NCBI RefSeq assembly: GCF_008124765.1
Contig: NZ_VNHS01000002.1
Location: forward strand, 620,001-684,000
Length of the DNA stretch: 64,000 nt
Source of the DNA: Paenibacillus methanolicus
GTDB taxonomy: Bacteria; Bacillota; Bacilli; Paenibacillales; Paenibacillaceae
Direction: 5' to 3'
Shown: positions 18,362-27,734 of the stretch, in pieces
Layout: the number at the start of each line of letters is the position of its first letter
Numbering within the stretch: position 1 is the stretch's first letter
Translations under genes and position numbers: made by a program
Notes under the pieces: model-generated
The model's database searches: none
What the model saw: the letters and a program-made list of their open reading frames with translations, nothing else
What the model was told of the DNA's origin: nothing

Positions 18362-19330
18362 CTAAGGACGCACGGCCACGAACGCGATCCAGTCCTGATC
18401 CCGCTGGCGGTCTTTGATCGTGAAGCCCGCTTTCAGCAAGCCCGCTTCCACGTCCGCTTCTTTGTTCTTCCAAATGCCCGACGCGATATACGTACCGCCC
18501 GGCTTCAGCGCCGCGTATACGTCATCAAGGAAGAGCAGAATGATCTCCGCCAAAATGTTCGCGACGACGACGTCGACCGGTACCGACACGTTCACCGGGC
18601 CGCTCTCTTCCTTCGCTTGCAAAATGCCGAGCAGATCGCTCAGATGGACTTGAATGCTGTCCTCCAGCCCGTTCAGCCGCGTGTTCTCCGTTGCCGACGA
18701 CACGGCAACCGGGTCGAGGTCGAGCGCCAGCACGCGCTTCGCGCCCAGCTTCATCGCGCCGATCGCCAGGACGCCTGAGCCGGTGCCTACGTCGATAACT
18801 TCTTCGCCGCCTTGGATAACGGATTCCAGCGTTCGCAAGCAAAGCGCGGTCGTCGGGTGCGTGCCGGTACCGAAGGCCATGCCCGGATCCAGCTCGATAA
18901 TTCGCTCGTCAGGACCAGGCGCGTAGTCTTCCCACGTCGGCTTGATCGTCAATCGCTCCGACACGCGAATCGGCTTGAAGTATTGCTTCCAAGCGTTCGC
19001 CCAGTCCTCGTCGTCGACCAGCGCCGCCGAAATAATAAAATCCCCCGGATCGATATCGAATTCGCGCAGCTGTTCGATGCGCGGCCGGATTGTCTCCATG
19101 ATCTCCTCCGGATCTGCTTCCTCGTAGAAGTACGCCTTAATAACCGCCTGGCCTTCCGGAATATCGTTCAGCGGATGCTCGTACCATTGGCCCAGCGACG
19201 TGTCGCGCGGCTTGTTCAGCGTACCGGATTCTTCAATGGATACGCCGCCGGCGTCCAGTTCATGCAAAAAATTCGAAATCATCTCGGTCGCTTCTTCCGT
19301 CGTCTCGACCGTTATCTCATGCCATTTCAT
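18362..19330 (-). CDS. prmA: Ribosomal protein L11 methyltransferase
   Basis: SAM-dependent enzyme that trimethylates ribosomal protein L11. The N-terminal substrate-recognition domain runs MKWHEITVETTEEATEMISN to about residue 120. The catalytic domain shows PGMAFGTGTHPTT, EEVIDVGTGSGVLAIGAMKL, LALDLDPVAV and the target-binding NPPY-like segment VVANILAEIILLF. Length (322 aa) is usual. GGGAGG lies 9 nt before ATG. In Bacillus this gene directly follows dnaJ; here two small genes and a terminator lie between dnaJ and prmA. Confidence 0.96.
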   Translation of the reverse strand: MKWHEITVETTEEATEMISNFLHELDAGGVSIEESGTLNKPRDTSLGQWYEHPLNDIPEGQAVIKAYFYEEADPEEIMETIRPRIEQLREFDIDPGDFIISAALVDDEDWANAWKQYFKPIRVSERLTIKPTWEDYAPGPDERIIELDPGMAFGTGTHPTTALCLRTLESVIQGGEEVIDVGTGSGVLAIGAMKLGAKRVLALDLDPVAVSSATENTRLNGLEDSIQVHLSDLLGILQAKEESGPVNVSVPVDVVVANILAEIILLFLDDVYAALKPGGTYIASGIWKNKEADVEAGLLKAGFTIKDRQRDQDWIAFVAVRP

Positions 19331-19426
19331 CTATGTACTGCCTCCCGAATATGGTAGTGGCGTCCGATTGCCCGTAAGCTCGTCAACCCATCTTCTCTAT
19401 ATTACAACAGAACGCGCCCTGCGCAC

Positions 19427-19489
19427 AAAAAGGCCATGCGCATAAGCCTTGGGCCGGTTAGAACCCTGATAGCTTCGCACATGACCTTT
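19427..19489 (-). terminator. Intrinsic terminator after the YfhD-type gene pair
   Basis: Reading leftwards, AAAGGTCATGTGC (19489-19477) pairs with GCGCATGGCCTTT (19441-19429) over 13 positions including two G-U pairs, and a T-run follows. It ends the two small genes upstream and separates them from prmA. Confidence 0.8.
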
Positions 19490-19522
19490 CCACTCTAAAG
19501 TGATTCGCTCTCGCGTATCGGA

Positions 19523-19726
19523 CTAATTAAGCTGCGGCGTGCCGCCCAGCTCGGCGATGACATGCAGCACGCGGTCGACTTGATCGTCGTCCACTGTGGC
19601 TCGAATCACGCCTTCTTCGCCGGCCGTCACTTCGCGGGCGCGCAGCGCCTGCAGCTTCAGCTCCGCCTCGCGCGTGGAGCCTCCCGCAGGAAAACTGGCT
19701 TCGATCTGTGTCGCCACTTCCGGCAC
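19523..19726 (-). CDS. Small hypothetical protein (67 aa)
   Basis: Not recognised. The start is GTG at 19726, 6 bp after the stop of the YfhD-family gene, with AAGGGAG just upstream, so translation is probably coupled. The protein starts VPEVATQIEASFPAGGSTRE, then has an Ala/Leu/Arg helix and ends in a VIRATVDDDQVDRVLHVIAE segment. That last part looks like a small alpha-beta domain, similar in feel to stress-protein domains that pack a helix on a hairpin. No signal peptide or membrane segment. A terminator follows 34 bp later. Confidence 0.6.
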   Translation of the reverse strand: MPEVATQIEASFPAGGSTREAELKLQALRAREVTAGEEGVIRATVDDDQVDRVLHVIAELGGTPQLN

Positions 19727-19732
19727 GCTCCC

Positions 19733-19885
19733 TTACGCCTTCTCGGCGCGGGCGTCGGCTGCCGCGGCGCGCTTCTGGGCTTCGATATCGTCCGCATCCG
19801 CCAATTCCGCCGAAAATTCCACGTCTTCGTTCTTGCCGATCGGCAAATGGCTAAAGCTGCCTTCCTTAAATTCCTGTTCCGTCAT
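19733..19885 (-). CDS. YfhD-family small protein (50 aa)
   Basis: Short acidic, Ala-rich protein beginning MTEQEFKEGSFSHLPIGKNE, with a DVEFSAELADADDIEAQKRA block that I recognise as the YfhD-family core. YfhD proteins occur in spore-forming Bacilli and have no established biochemical role. AGGAGG lies 8 nt before ATG 19885. It is the first gene of a two-gene unit that lies between dnaJ and prmA and ends at its own terminator. Confidence 0.7.
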   Translation of the reverse strand: MTEQEFKEGSFSHLPIGKNEDVEFSAELADADDIEAQKRAAAADARAEKA

Positions 19886-19968
19886 TGTTGCCGCCTCCTA
19901 TATCGGAATGAACACCAACAACTAGGATGAGCAGCGGAAGGCGAAACTATGCTTATTCGCCGCGCGGA

Positions 19969-21090
19969 TTAGTCCCCGCGGAACGCGCGTTTCATTTTCT
20001 CGAAGATCGACTCGTGATGCTCGCTTGTCGACTCCCCGGCTACGCCCGCGAACTGGCGCAGCAGCTCCTTTTGGTCTTCGGTCAGGTTCGTCGGCGTGAC
20101 GACCGTCACCTTGACGTGCTGATCGCCTTGTCCGTAGCCGCGAAGACGCGGAACGCCCTTGCCTTTCAGGCGGAAATAAGTTCCGGTCTGCGTCCCTGCC
20201 GGAATCTTCAGCTTCACTTTCTCGGTCAGCGTCGGGATCTCGATTTCGTCGCCGAGCGCCGCCTGCGCGAACGTCAGCGGCACTTCGCAATAAATGTCGT
20301 CACCTTCGCGTTCGAAGAATTCGTGAGATTTCACGCGGATGACGATGTACAGATCGCCTGCCGGGCCGCCTCGCTGACCAGCTTCGCCTTCGCCGGAGAG
20401 GCGGATTTGAGCGCCTTCGTCTACGCCGGCCGGAATGCGGACGTTGATTTTGCGCTGACGTTTCACTTTGCCCGCGCCATGGCACGTGCCGCATTTGTCC
20501 TTGATGATGCGCCCGGAACCGCTGCAATTCGTGCAGGCGCGGCGGTTGACCATGCGGCCGAAAGGCGTGTTCTGCACGACTTCCTGTTGGCCGGAGCCTT
20601 TACATACCGAACAAGTCTCCGGTTTCGTACCCGGCTTTGCGCCCGAACCATGGCACGTGTCGCACGATTCGGTGCGCGGAATCGTAATTTCCGTTTCCTT
20701 GCCGAATATCGCTTCCTTGAATTCGATCGTCATCGTATACTGCAGATCGTTCCCGCGCTGCGGCGCGTTCGGATCGCGCCGACCGCCGCCGCCGCCGAAG
20801 AACATGTCGAAAATATCGCCGAAGCCGCCCGAGAAGTCGCCTGCTCCGCCGCCGCCGAATCCTTGATTCGGGTCCACATGTCCGTATTGGTCATAGGTCG
20901 CCCGCTTGCCGCTGTCGCTCAGGACGTCGTACGCTTCCTTTACTTCCTTGAACTTCGTCTCCGCGTCCGCCGCCTTGTTCACGTCCGGATGATACTGACG
21001 CGCCAGCTTCCGGTACGCCTTCTTAATCTCGTCCTCCGAGGCATTCTTGCCTAGCTCGAGTATCTCGTAATAATCCCGCTTGTCTGCCAA
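19969..21090 (-). CDS. dnaJ: Chaperone DnaJ (Hsp40)
   Basis: Co-chaperone that delivers unfolded proteins to DnaK and stimulates its ATPase. The J domain (residues 1-70) contains the HPD motif in [11 protein letters not shown] Gly/Phe-rich linker follows ([20 protein letters not shown]). The zinc-binding region has four CxxCxGxG motifs: [24 protein letters not shown] and CGTCHGAG. The C-terminal substrate-binding domains end at residue 373. It is the last gene of hrcA-grpE-dnaK-dnaJ. Two tandem terminators stand between dnaK and dnaJ, so its level should be lower than that of dnaK or be set by a separate promoter. Confidence 0.98.
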   Translation of the reverse strand: MADKRDYYEILELGKNASEDEIKKAYRKLARQYHPDVNKAADAETKFKEVKEAYDVLSDSGKRATYDQYGHVDPNQGFGGGGAGDFSGGFGDIFDMFFGGGGGRRDPNAPQRGNDLQYTMTIEFKEAIFGKETEITIPRTESCDTCHGSGAKPGTKPETCSVCKGSGQQEVVQNTPFGRMVNRRACTNCSGSGRIIKDKCGTCHGAGKVKRQRKINVRIPAGVDEGAQIRLSGEGEAGQRGGPAGDLYIVIRVKSHEFFEREGDDIYCEVPLTFAQAALGDEIEIPTLTEKVKLKIPAGTQTGTYFRLKGKGVPRLRGYGQGDQHVKVTVVTPTNLTEDQKELLRQFAGVAGESTSEHHESIFEKMKRAFRGD

Positions 21091-21208
21091 AACCCGTTCA
21101 CCCCGTCCACTTGTTTAACCCGCCGGCCTCTATTGCGCGCATATCGCCCTCAAAAGCCGCGGTCTCTTCTCTCGCCATCCTAGCGGATTCGTCCGAACTC
21201 TTCTCGCC

Positions 21209-21257
21209 AAAAAGATCAGACGAGTGTACGCAAGAAAAAACGTCACTCTCTGATCTT
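21209..21257 (-). terminator. Second terminator hairpin between dnaK and dnaJ
   Basis: Reading leftwards, AGATCAGAGAGTG (21256-21244) pairs with CACTCGTCTGATCT (21226-21213) with a single bulged base. A TTTTT run follows immediately. Confidence 0.75.
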
Positions 21258-21260
21258 GAT

Positions 21261-21290
21261 TAAAACGGAGGAGGAGCCCGGAAGGGCTCC
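21261..21290 (-). terminator. First terminator hairpin after dnaK
   Basis: Reading leftwards, GGAGCCC-TTCC-GGGCTCC (21290-21273) is a perfect 7-bp stem with a tetraloop. CTCCGTTTTA follows, so the T-run is modest. It lies 16 bp after the dnaK stop and probably attenuates read-through into dnaJ. Confidence 0.75.
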
Positions 21291-21305
21291 CCCGTCACGC
21301 TTCGA

Positions 21306-23159
<1,854 letters not shown>

Positions 23160-23216
23160 TCAAGATCTCGATAAGTATAGGTTGTAGTTCGTTAGTTCGC
23201 TATATGAAGCGCCGGA

Positions 23217-23777
23217 TTAGCCGCTTACTTTCACCATCGCGGGACGCAGAACGCGGTCCTTCAGGACGTAGCCCTTCTGCACTTCTTCGACGACGACGCC
23301 TTCCTCGTGCTCGTCCGACTCCACTTGCATGATCGCTTGGTGAAAATCGGGGTTGAACGGCTGGCCAATCGTTTCCATCGCCTTGAGCCCTTCGGACTCG
23401 AGCGTCTGCTCCAGTTGGCGGAAAATCATGTCCACGCCCTTGGCGAACGATTCGGCATCTCCGCCGTTCTTCGACGCTTCCAGCGCGCGGCCGAAGTTAT
23501 CGACCACCGGCAGCAGCTGCTTGATCAGCTGCTCGGAAGCATAGCGGGCCAAATCTTCTTTCTCCTTCTGCGTGCGGCGACGGAAATTATCAAAATCCGC
23601 CTGCGCGCGCAGATAGCGCTGCTGGTTCTCCTCCGCAAGCTTGGTTAGCTCGGCGATACGAGAATCTTCCACCGCGCCGGCGTCTTGCGCCTCGGCTTGA
23701 GCCGCCTCGGAAGCGTCCACCGTAGTTTCTTCGTTCTGTACTTGTTCTTCCGTTAATGGCTGTTCGTTCGCGCTCAC
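23217..23777 (-). CDS. grpE: Nucleotide exchange factor GrpE
   Basis: Dimeric ADP-release factor for DnaK. An acidic N-terminal tail (NEQPLTEEQVQNEETTVDAS) precedes the long coiled coil, and the C-terminal beta domain shows FNPDFHQAIMQVE and VLKDRVLRPAMVKVSG. I start at GTG 23777: AGGAGGTGA is then 8 nt upstream. An upstream in-frame GTG at 23789 overlaps the ribosome site and cannot use it. The product is about 186 residues. It lies 32 bp downstream of hrcA in the heat-shock operon. Confidence 0.96.
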   Translation of the reverse strand: MSANEQPLTEEQVQNEETTVDASEAAQAEAQDAGAVEDSRIAELTKLAEENQQRYLRAQADFDNFRRRTQKEKEDLARYASEQLIKQLLPVVDNFGRALEASKNGGDAESFAKGVDMIFRQLEQTLESEGLKAMETIGQPFNPDFHQAIMQVESDEHEEGVVVEEVQKGYVLKDRVLRPAMVKVSG

Positions 23778-23809
23778 GTGTCGCTTCACCTCCTGCTAAT
23801 CGTATAAGA

Positions 23810-24835
23810 TCACTTGTACCAACGGCCGAGCAGCACGGCCATGTCTTTGGACAAGACATCGAGCAGCCCGATGACTTTCGCGTAATCCATCCGCGTCGGC
23901 CCTAATATTCCTATTGTACCCGCGGACACCCCGTCTACCGAATAAGTAGCCGTGATCAAGCTGCAATTGCTGATCGCCTCATGGGAATTCTCGCTGCCGA
24001 TGCGTACTTGGATACCGACCGGCTGTCCGGCAAACATGCGCATGAGCGTCGGCGTCTCCCCGAACAGATCGAGCAGCGTCTTCACCTTGTCGACGTCCTT
24101 GAATTCCGGCTGGGTAAGCATGTTCGTCGTGCCGCTCAAGAATACGCGGTTCTCGTCCTCCGTATTAAACGCATCGTCCAATACGCCAAGCAGACGCTCG
24201 CACTGGTCGACGTAGCGGCCGAGCTCCTGACCGACTTCGGTATGCATTTTGGCTTTCAACCGAATCAGCGGCACGCCGATCAGCTTCGTATTCAAAATGT
24301 TAACCGCCCGCTCGATGTCCGACATGGACATATCCGGCGGAATCGAAATCGTCCGATTCTCGACATGGCCCGTATTCGTGACGATAATCGCCACCGCGGC
24401 ATCGTCGCTAATGGGCACGAGCTGAAAATGCTTGAGCGAATTCGCGTACGATTCGGGACCCAGCACAATCGACGTATAATTGGTCAAGCTCGATAATATC
24501 GTTGCCGCGTGCTGAATGACTTCTTCCATTTGGGTCATTTTCTCGGTAAAGAAGGAACGGATCTTCGTCAAATCGGAGTCGTTCACTTCGCCGAGCTTCA
24601 CCAAATGGTCGACGTAATACCGATAGCCTTTGGTGGAAGGGACGCGTCCTGCCGACGTGTGAGGCTGCTCGAGAAAACCAAGCTCCTCCAGATCGGCCAT
24701 TTCGTTACGAATCGTGGCGGCGCTGAATCCGACATCGCCCCGTTTGGAAATGCTGCGCGAGCCAACCGGCTCAGCGGAGCGGATGTAATCATCGATGATG
24801 GCGTTCAAAATCATTCTTTGGCGTTCTGTTAGCAT
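23810..24835 (-). CDS. hrcA: Heat-inducible transcription repressor HrcA
   Basis: Repressor of class I heat-shock genes that binds CIRCE. The N-terminal winged helix reads MLTERQRMILNAIIDDYIRS, then EPVGSRSISK and a SAATIRNEMADLEELGFLEQ region. The GAF-like and dimerisation domains follow, with the C-terminal GILGPTRMDYAKVIGLLD motif. I use ATG 24835 with GAGGGGGAG upstream, giving 341 residues; a frame open to 24877 adds 14 residues with no homology feel. A perfect CIRCE lies 47 bp upstream, so HrcA represses its own operon. Confidence 0.97.
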   Translation of the reverse strand: MLTERQRMILNAIIDDYIRSAEPVGSRSISKRGDVGFSAATIRNEMADLEELGFLEQPHTSAGRVPSTKGYRYYVDHLVKLGEVNDSDLTKIRSFFTEKMTQMEEVIQHAATILSSLTNYTSIVLGPESYANSLKHFQLVPISDDAAVAIIVTNTGHVENRTISIPPDMSMSDIERAVNILNTKLIGVPLIRLKAKMHTEVGQELGRYVDQCERLLGVLDDAFNTEDENRVFLSGTTNMLTQPEFKDVDKVKTLLDLFGETPTLMRMFAGQPVGIQVRIGSENSHEAISNCSLITATYSVDGVSAGTIGILGPTRMDYAKVIGLLDVLSKDMAVLLGRWYK

Positions 24836-24881
24836 CCATACTCCCCCTCTTCCCTTGCTGGCATACCGTCTTATCACTTCG

Positions 24882-24908
24882 TTAGCACTCAGTGTCGTCG
24901 AGTGCTAA
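24882..24908. promoter_or_regulatory. CIRCE operator (HrcA binding site)
   Basis: TTAGCACTC, nine bases, then GAGTGCTAA: a perfect match to the CIRCE consensus. It sits just downstream of the predicted start point of the hrcA promoter, the usual place for repression. Confidence 0.97.
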
Positions 24909-24919
24909 TCACTAATACA

Positions 24920-24949
24920 AAAATACCAAAACCGCTCGCGGATTGTCAA
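24920..24949 (-). promoter_or_regulatory. Sigma-A promoter of hrcA-grpE-dnaK-dnaJ
   Basis: Reading leftwards, a perfect TTGACA (24949-24944), an 18-bp spacer and TATTTT (24925-24920). Transcription should start near 24913, a few bases before CIRCE. Confidence 0.8.
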
Positions 24950-25032
24950 GTCGGTTCGGCGGTTAAAGTTGCGAATGCATTCAAGAGCGTCACTTGTATT
25001 TTCGCCGCGACAGAGTCCTGATATCCGCATAT

Positions 25033-25075
25033 AAAAAGACCGCTTCATTCAAGTCATGCCAGGAATGAAACGGTC
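25033..25075 (-). terminator. Intrinsic terminator after the ArgA-like gene
   Basis: Reading leftwards, GACCGTTTCATTC (25075-25063) pairs with GAATGAAGCGGTC (25050-25038), with one G-U pair, and TTTTT follows. It lies 5 bp after the acetyltransferase stop. Confidence 0.9.
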
Positions 25076-25080
25076 GCTAT

Positions 25081-25548
25081 TTAATTCAACACCTTCAATA
25101 CCGCGATCTCATCGCATGCGTGCTGCTTCGCGCAGTTGACGCAATCGGTCCACACCTTTTCGGGAAAAATCTCTTTGTTCACCACGTGAAAGCCGTTGCG
25201 CTCGAAAAAATTCACCGCGTACGTCAGCGCCATTACTTTATGCAGCCCCTGCTCCTTCGCTTCTTGAAGCAGAAACTCGACCAACTTGTTGCCGATGCCG
25301 AGACCGCGATACCCATCCGTCATCCCGAGAGAGCGGATCTCGACCAGATCGGTTCCCAATTTAAACAACGAACCGCAGCCGACGACGACGCCGTCCACTT
25401 CGGCTACGACGAACGTGTGTATCATCCGTTCCAGGGCGGCGCGCGATCGCGGCAGCATGATCCCTTGTCGTGCATAACCTTCTATTAATGTAAACAACGC
25501 CTCTACGTCCTGCGTTCCCGCTTTTCTGCATGTGACCACTGCTTGCAT
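25081..25548 (-). CDS. GNAT N-acetyltransferase, short ArgA-like (probable N-acetylglutamate synthase)
   Basis: Acetyl-CoA-dependent acetyltransferase of 155 residues. The CoA-binding signature is in MTDGYRGLGIGNKLVEFLL, with VEIRSLGMTD before it and FFERNGFHVV after. The C-terminal EIFPEKVWTDCVNCAKQHAC segment, with a Cys-x2-Cys, is typical of short ArgA-type acetyltransferases that acetylate glutamate. I start at ATG 25548, 13 nt after GGAGG; a longer frame to 25626 crosses the promoter. An ARG box overlaps its -10 region, which independently supports a role in arginine synthesis. Single-gene unit with its own terminator. The substrate is an inference. Confidence 0.8.
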   Translation of the reverse strand: MQAVVTCRKAGTQDVEALFTLIEGYARQGIMLPRSRAALERMIHTFVVAEVDGVVVGCGSLFKLGTDLVEIRSLGMTDGYRGLGIGNKLVEFLLQEAKEQGLHKVMALTYAVNFFERNGFHVVNKEIFPEKVWTDCVNCAKQHACDEIAVLKVLN

Positions 25549-25583
25549 CGCGCTCGCCTCCACCCGGTACTCCGTCTTTTTAA

Positions 25584-25601
25584 TATGAATAAATATACAA
25601 C
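25584..25601. promoter_or_regulatory. Probable ARG box (ArgR/AhrC operator)
   Basis: The 18-bp sequence at these coordinates (core ATGAATAAATATACAA) matches the Bacillus ARG-box consensus CATGAATAAAAATKCAAK at 14 positions by my count. It overlaps the -10 box of the acetyltransferase promoter, so binding of the arginine-bound repressor would block transcription. Confidence 0.6.
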
Positions 25602-25620
25602 AGAGTGTATGAGTACACAA
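25592..25620 (-). promoter_or_regulatory. Sigma-A promoter of the ArgA-like gene
   Basis: Reading leftwards, TTGTGT (25620-25615), a 17-bp spacer, TATATT (25597-25592). The -10 box lies inside the ARG box. Confidence 0.6.
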
Positions 25621-25755
25621 GCACAAATTTCCCGTTCCTCCGGCGATCTAGCGCACCGCATGAAGAAGTATTAATCAGGGCGATAAATGATTTTGTCTAT
25701 CCACCGTAGCGGCCGCGCGTTATTCTATTGGTAAATGAATGGGAGTGTGAATTCA

Positions 25756-26322
25756 GTGAACCGTGAACCGAATTTCGATCTTGCCGAGCATGTCTTAGCG
25801 CAATCGAGGAGCGATTTTCAAGGGTTGAAAAAACTCGGCGACAAATCGCTCGCTCAGCTGCCCGAAGCCGGGTTTCGATGGAGGCCCGAACCGGAGTCGA
25901 ACAACATCGCGATCATCATCAATCATTTGCACGGCAATATGCTTTCCCGCTGGACGGACTTTCTCACCACCGACGGCGAGAAGCCCGGCCGCAACCGCGA
26001 CGCGGAATTCGAGGATGACGACGCACCCTCCTCTGAGCTGCTCGCCAAATGGGAACAGGGGTGGGCGGCGCTGCTAGGCACGCTTACGACGCTCACGCCG
26101 GACGATCTGCTGCGGACGGTCACGATTCGCGGCGAAGCGCATACGGTCGTTCAAGCGATACACCGTCAAATCTCGCATTACGGCTATCATGTCGGCCAGC
26201 TGGTCTATGCGGCTAAAGCGTACCGTTCGTCAGCCTGGCAAACGCTGAGCATTCCGAAGGGCGGATCGAACGCGTTCAATGCCGCCAAAGGCACGGGAAC
26301 GGCGGAACGCCATAAGAGCTAG
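25756..26322 (+). CDS. DUF1572 family protein (DinB-like four-helix fold)
   Basis: Member of the DinB/YfiT-like superfamily of four-helix proteins with a potential metal site made by three histidines. Seen here: NHLHGNMLSRWTDFL near residue 55 and HRQISHYGYHVGQLVY near residue 145, the two family motifs. No enzymatic role is established for the family; some relatives transfer bacillithiol. I prefer GTG 25756, which has GGGAG 10 nt upstream, giving 188 residues. ATG 25735 lacks a ribosome site because GGGAG lies after it. Single-gene unit; a terminator follows. Confidence 0.8.
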   Translation: MNREPNFDLAEHVLAQSRSDFQGLKKLGDKSLAQLPEAGFRWRPEPESNNIAIIINHLHGNMLSRWTDFLTTDGEKPGRNRDAEFEDDDAPSSELLAKWEQGWAALLGTLTTLTPDDLLRTVTIRGEAHTVVQAIHRQISHYGYHVGQLVYAAKAYRSSAWQTLSIPKGGSNAFNAAKGTGTAERHKS

Positions 26323-26375
26323 CCCTCGAAAGGCAGCCGATGGGGGTTGAGCCCGCACAACTTACTACTAAAGTA

Positions 26376-26416
26376 AAAAGACAACCATCTTCTCCGCGAG
26401 AAAATGGTTGTCTTTC
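26376..26416. terminator. Bidirectional terminator
   Basis: AAAGACAACCAT (26377-26388) pairs with ATGGTTGTCTTT (26403-26414), with an A-tract before and T-rich end after. It serves the DUF1572 gene (+) and hemW (-). Confidence 0.85.
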
Positions 26417-26483
26417 GTTGTTCATCATTGCGCTAATCTGGCATGTACATCGCCAAATCCGCTTAACGAGCAATCGGATCGCG

Positions 26484-27644
26484 TTACTCGCCTAGGAAAG
26501 CGCCGAACACTTCGTTGCCGAGCGGTACGCCTTTGGCCGACAGCTTGTAGCCGCCGCCATCGCCGTCCGCCGCTCGATCAAGCAGCCCATCCGCCACGAG
26601 GCGGCCGACCGTCCCCTCGAACGCGTCCTCGATCCGGCGGCCATCGAATTGCGCCATGAAGTCCGCGTTCCTCACGCCGCGCAGCATGCGAAGACCGACC
26701 ATCATGAAGTCCTCCATCGCTTCGCGCTCCTCCACCGTCTCCGTGCTCAAGCGAGGCAGACGGGATAGCGTGGCGTCGATATACGGCTGCACGCCCTTCA
26801 CGTTCACGTGCCGCAAGCCCTTTGCGTAGCCGTGCGCGCCCGCGCCGAGCCCGTAATAAGGCTCGTTACGCCAGTACGTGATGTTATGCCGGCTCTCGAA
26901 CCCCGGCTTGGCGAAGTTGCTGATCTCGTAATGGCCGTAGCCCGCGCCGGTCAGGCGTTCGATCAGGTGCATATACATCGCCAGCTCGTCTTCTTCGGGC
27001 GGCAACGGCAGCTCGTTGCGCTCGTAGAGCTTGTGGAACAGCGTATTCTCCTCGACCTTCAGCCCGTACAGCGAGTAGTGCGTCAACTCGAGCGCGAGCG
27101 CCCGGGACACGCTATCCGCCAGCGTCTCCACCGACTGTCCCGGAAGGCCGAACATGAGGTCGATCGACAAATTGGCGAAGCCCGCCGAACGCGCCTGCTC
27201 AATGCTCCGATAGACGTCGTCCACGTTATGAATGCGGCCGATACGCTCAAGCAGCGCATTATCGAACGACTGCACGCCGAAGCTGATCCGGTTCACGCTG
27301 CCTTCGCGCATCGCCGCCAGCTTGTCCGGCTCCACCGTCCCCGGGTTCGCTTCCATCGAGAATTCGACGTCCGCGGCGAGCGGGAAGTGCCGCTTGACCA
27401 TCGCCAAGAATCGCTCCATCTGCGGCGGCGTCAGCACGGTCGGCGTCCCGCCGCCGACGAATACGGTACGGATCTCCTCCGGCGGCATCGCCTCCACGGT
27501 CGCGACCATCTCCCGCTCGAGCGCCTCCAAATATTCGTCGACGGGCTGGCCCTTCAAGACATAGGACGTGAAATCGCAGTAATGGCATTTGTTCGTGCAA
27601 AACGGAATGTGAATATATAACGCGCGAGGCGTATGAAGCAGCAT
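26484..27644 (-). CDS. hemW: Radical-SAM heme chaperone HemW (formerly HemN-like)
   Basis: Radical-SAM protein of the coproporphyrinogen-oxidase-like family; HemW members bind heme and hand it to target proteins rather than oxidise coproporphyrinogen. The N-terminus reads RALYIHIPFCTNKCHYCDFT with the CxxxCxxC cluster motif and lacks the fourth, upstream HemN cysteine pattern. GGGTPT, EANPG, SFGVQSF and a HNITYWRNEPYYGLGAGAHG motif follow. The 386-residue length is normal. The SD AGGAGGA abuts the annotated ATG with almost no spacing, so the true start may be a near-cognate codon a few residues later. Same position as in Bacillus, after lepA. Confidence 0.93.
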   Translation of the reverse strand: MLLHTPRALYIHIPFCTNKCHYCDFTSYVLKGQPVDEYLEALEREMVATVEAMPPEEIRTVFVGGGTPTVLTPPQMERFLAMVKRHFPLAADVEFSMEANPGTVEPDKLAAMREGSVNRISFGVQSFDNALLERIGRIHNVDDVYRSIEQARSAGFANLSIDLMFGLPGQSVETLADSVSRALALELTHYSLYGLKVEENTLFHKLYERNELPLPPEEDELAMYMHLIERLTGAGYGHYEISNFAKPGFESRHNITYWRNEPYYGLGAGAHGYAKGLRHVNVKGVQPYIDATLSRLPRLSTETVEEREAMEDFMMVGLRMLRGVRNADFMAQFDGRRIEDAFEGTVGRLVADGLLDRAADGDGGGYKLSAKGVPLGNEVFGAFLGE

Positions 27645-27666
27645 TCCTCCTGCCCCCTTTCCATTG

Positions 27667-27695
27667 AAAAAGGGCCACGCTGGCGGTGACCCTTT
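27667..27695 (-). terminator. Terminator between lepA and hemW
   Basis: Reading leftwards, AAAGGGTCAC (27695-27686) pairs with GTGGCCCTTT (27678-27669) with one G-U pair, followed by a T-run. hemW begins 22 bp later, so this is likely an attenuator or hemW relies partly on read-through. Confidence 0.7.
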
Positions 27696-27734
27696 CGTAA
27701 GAGCTCTGGTTGATATGGACGTGCGCTTGTAGAC

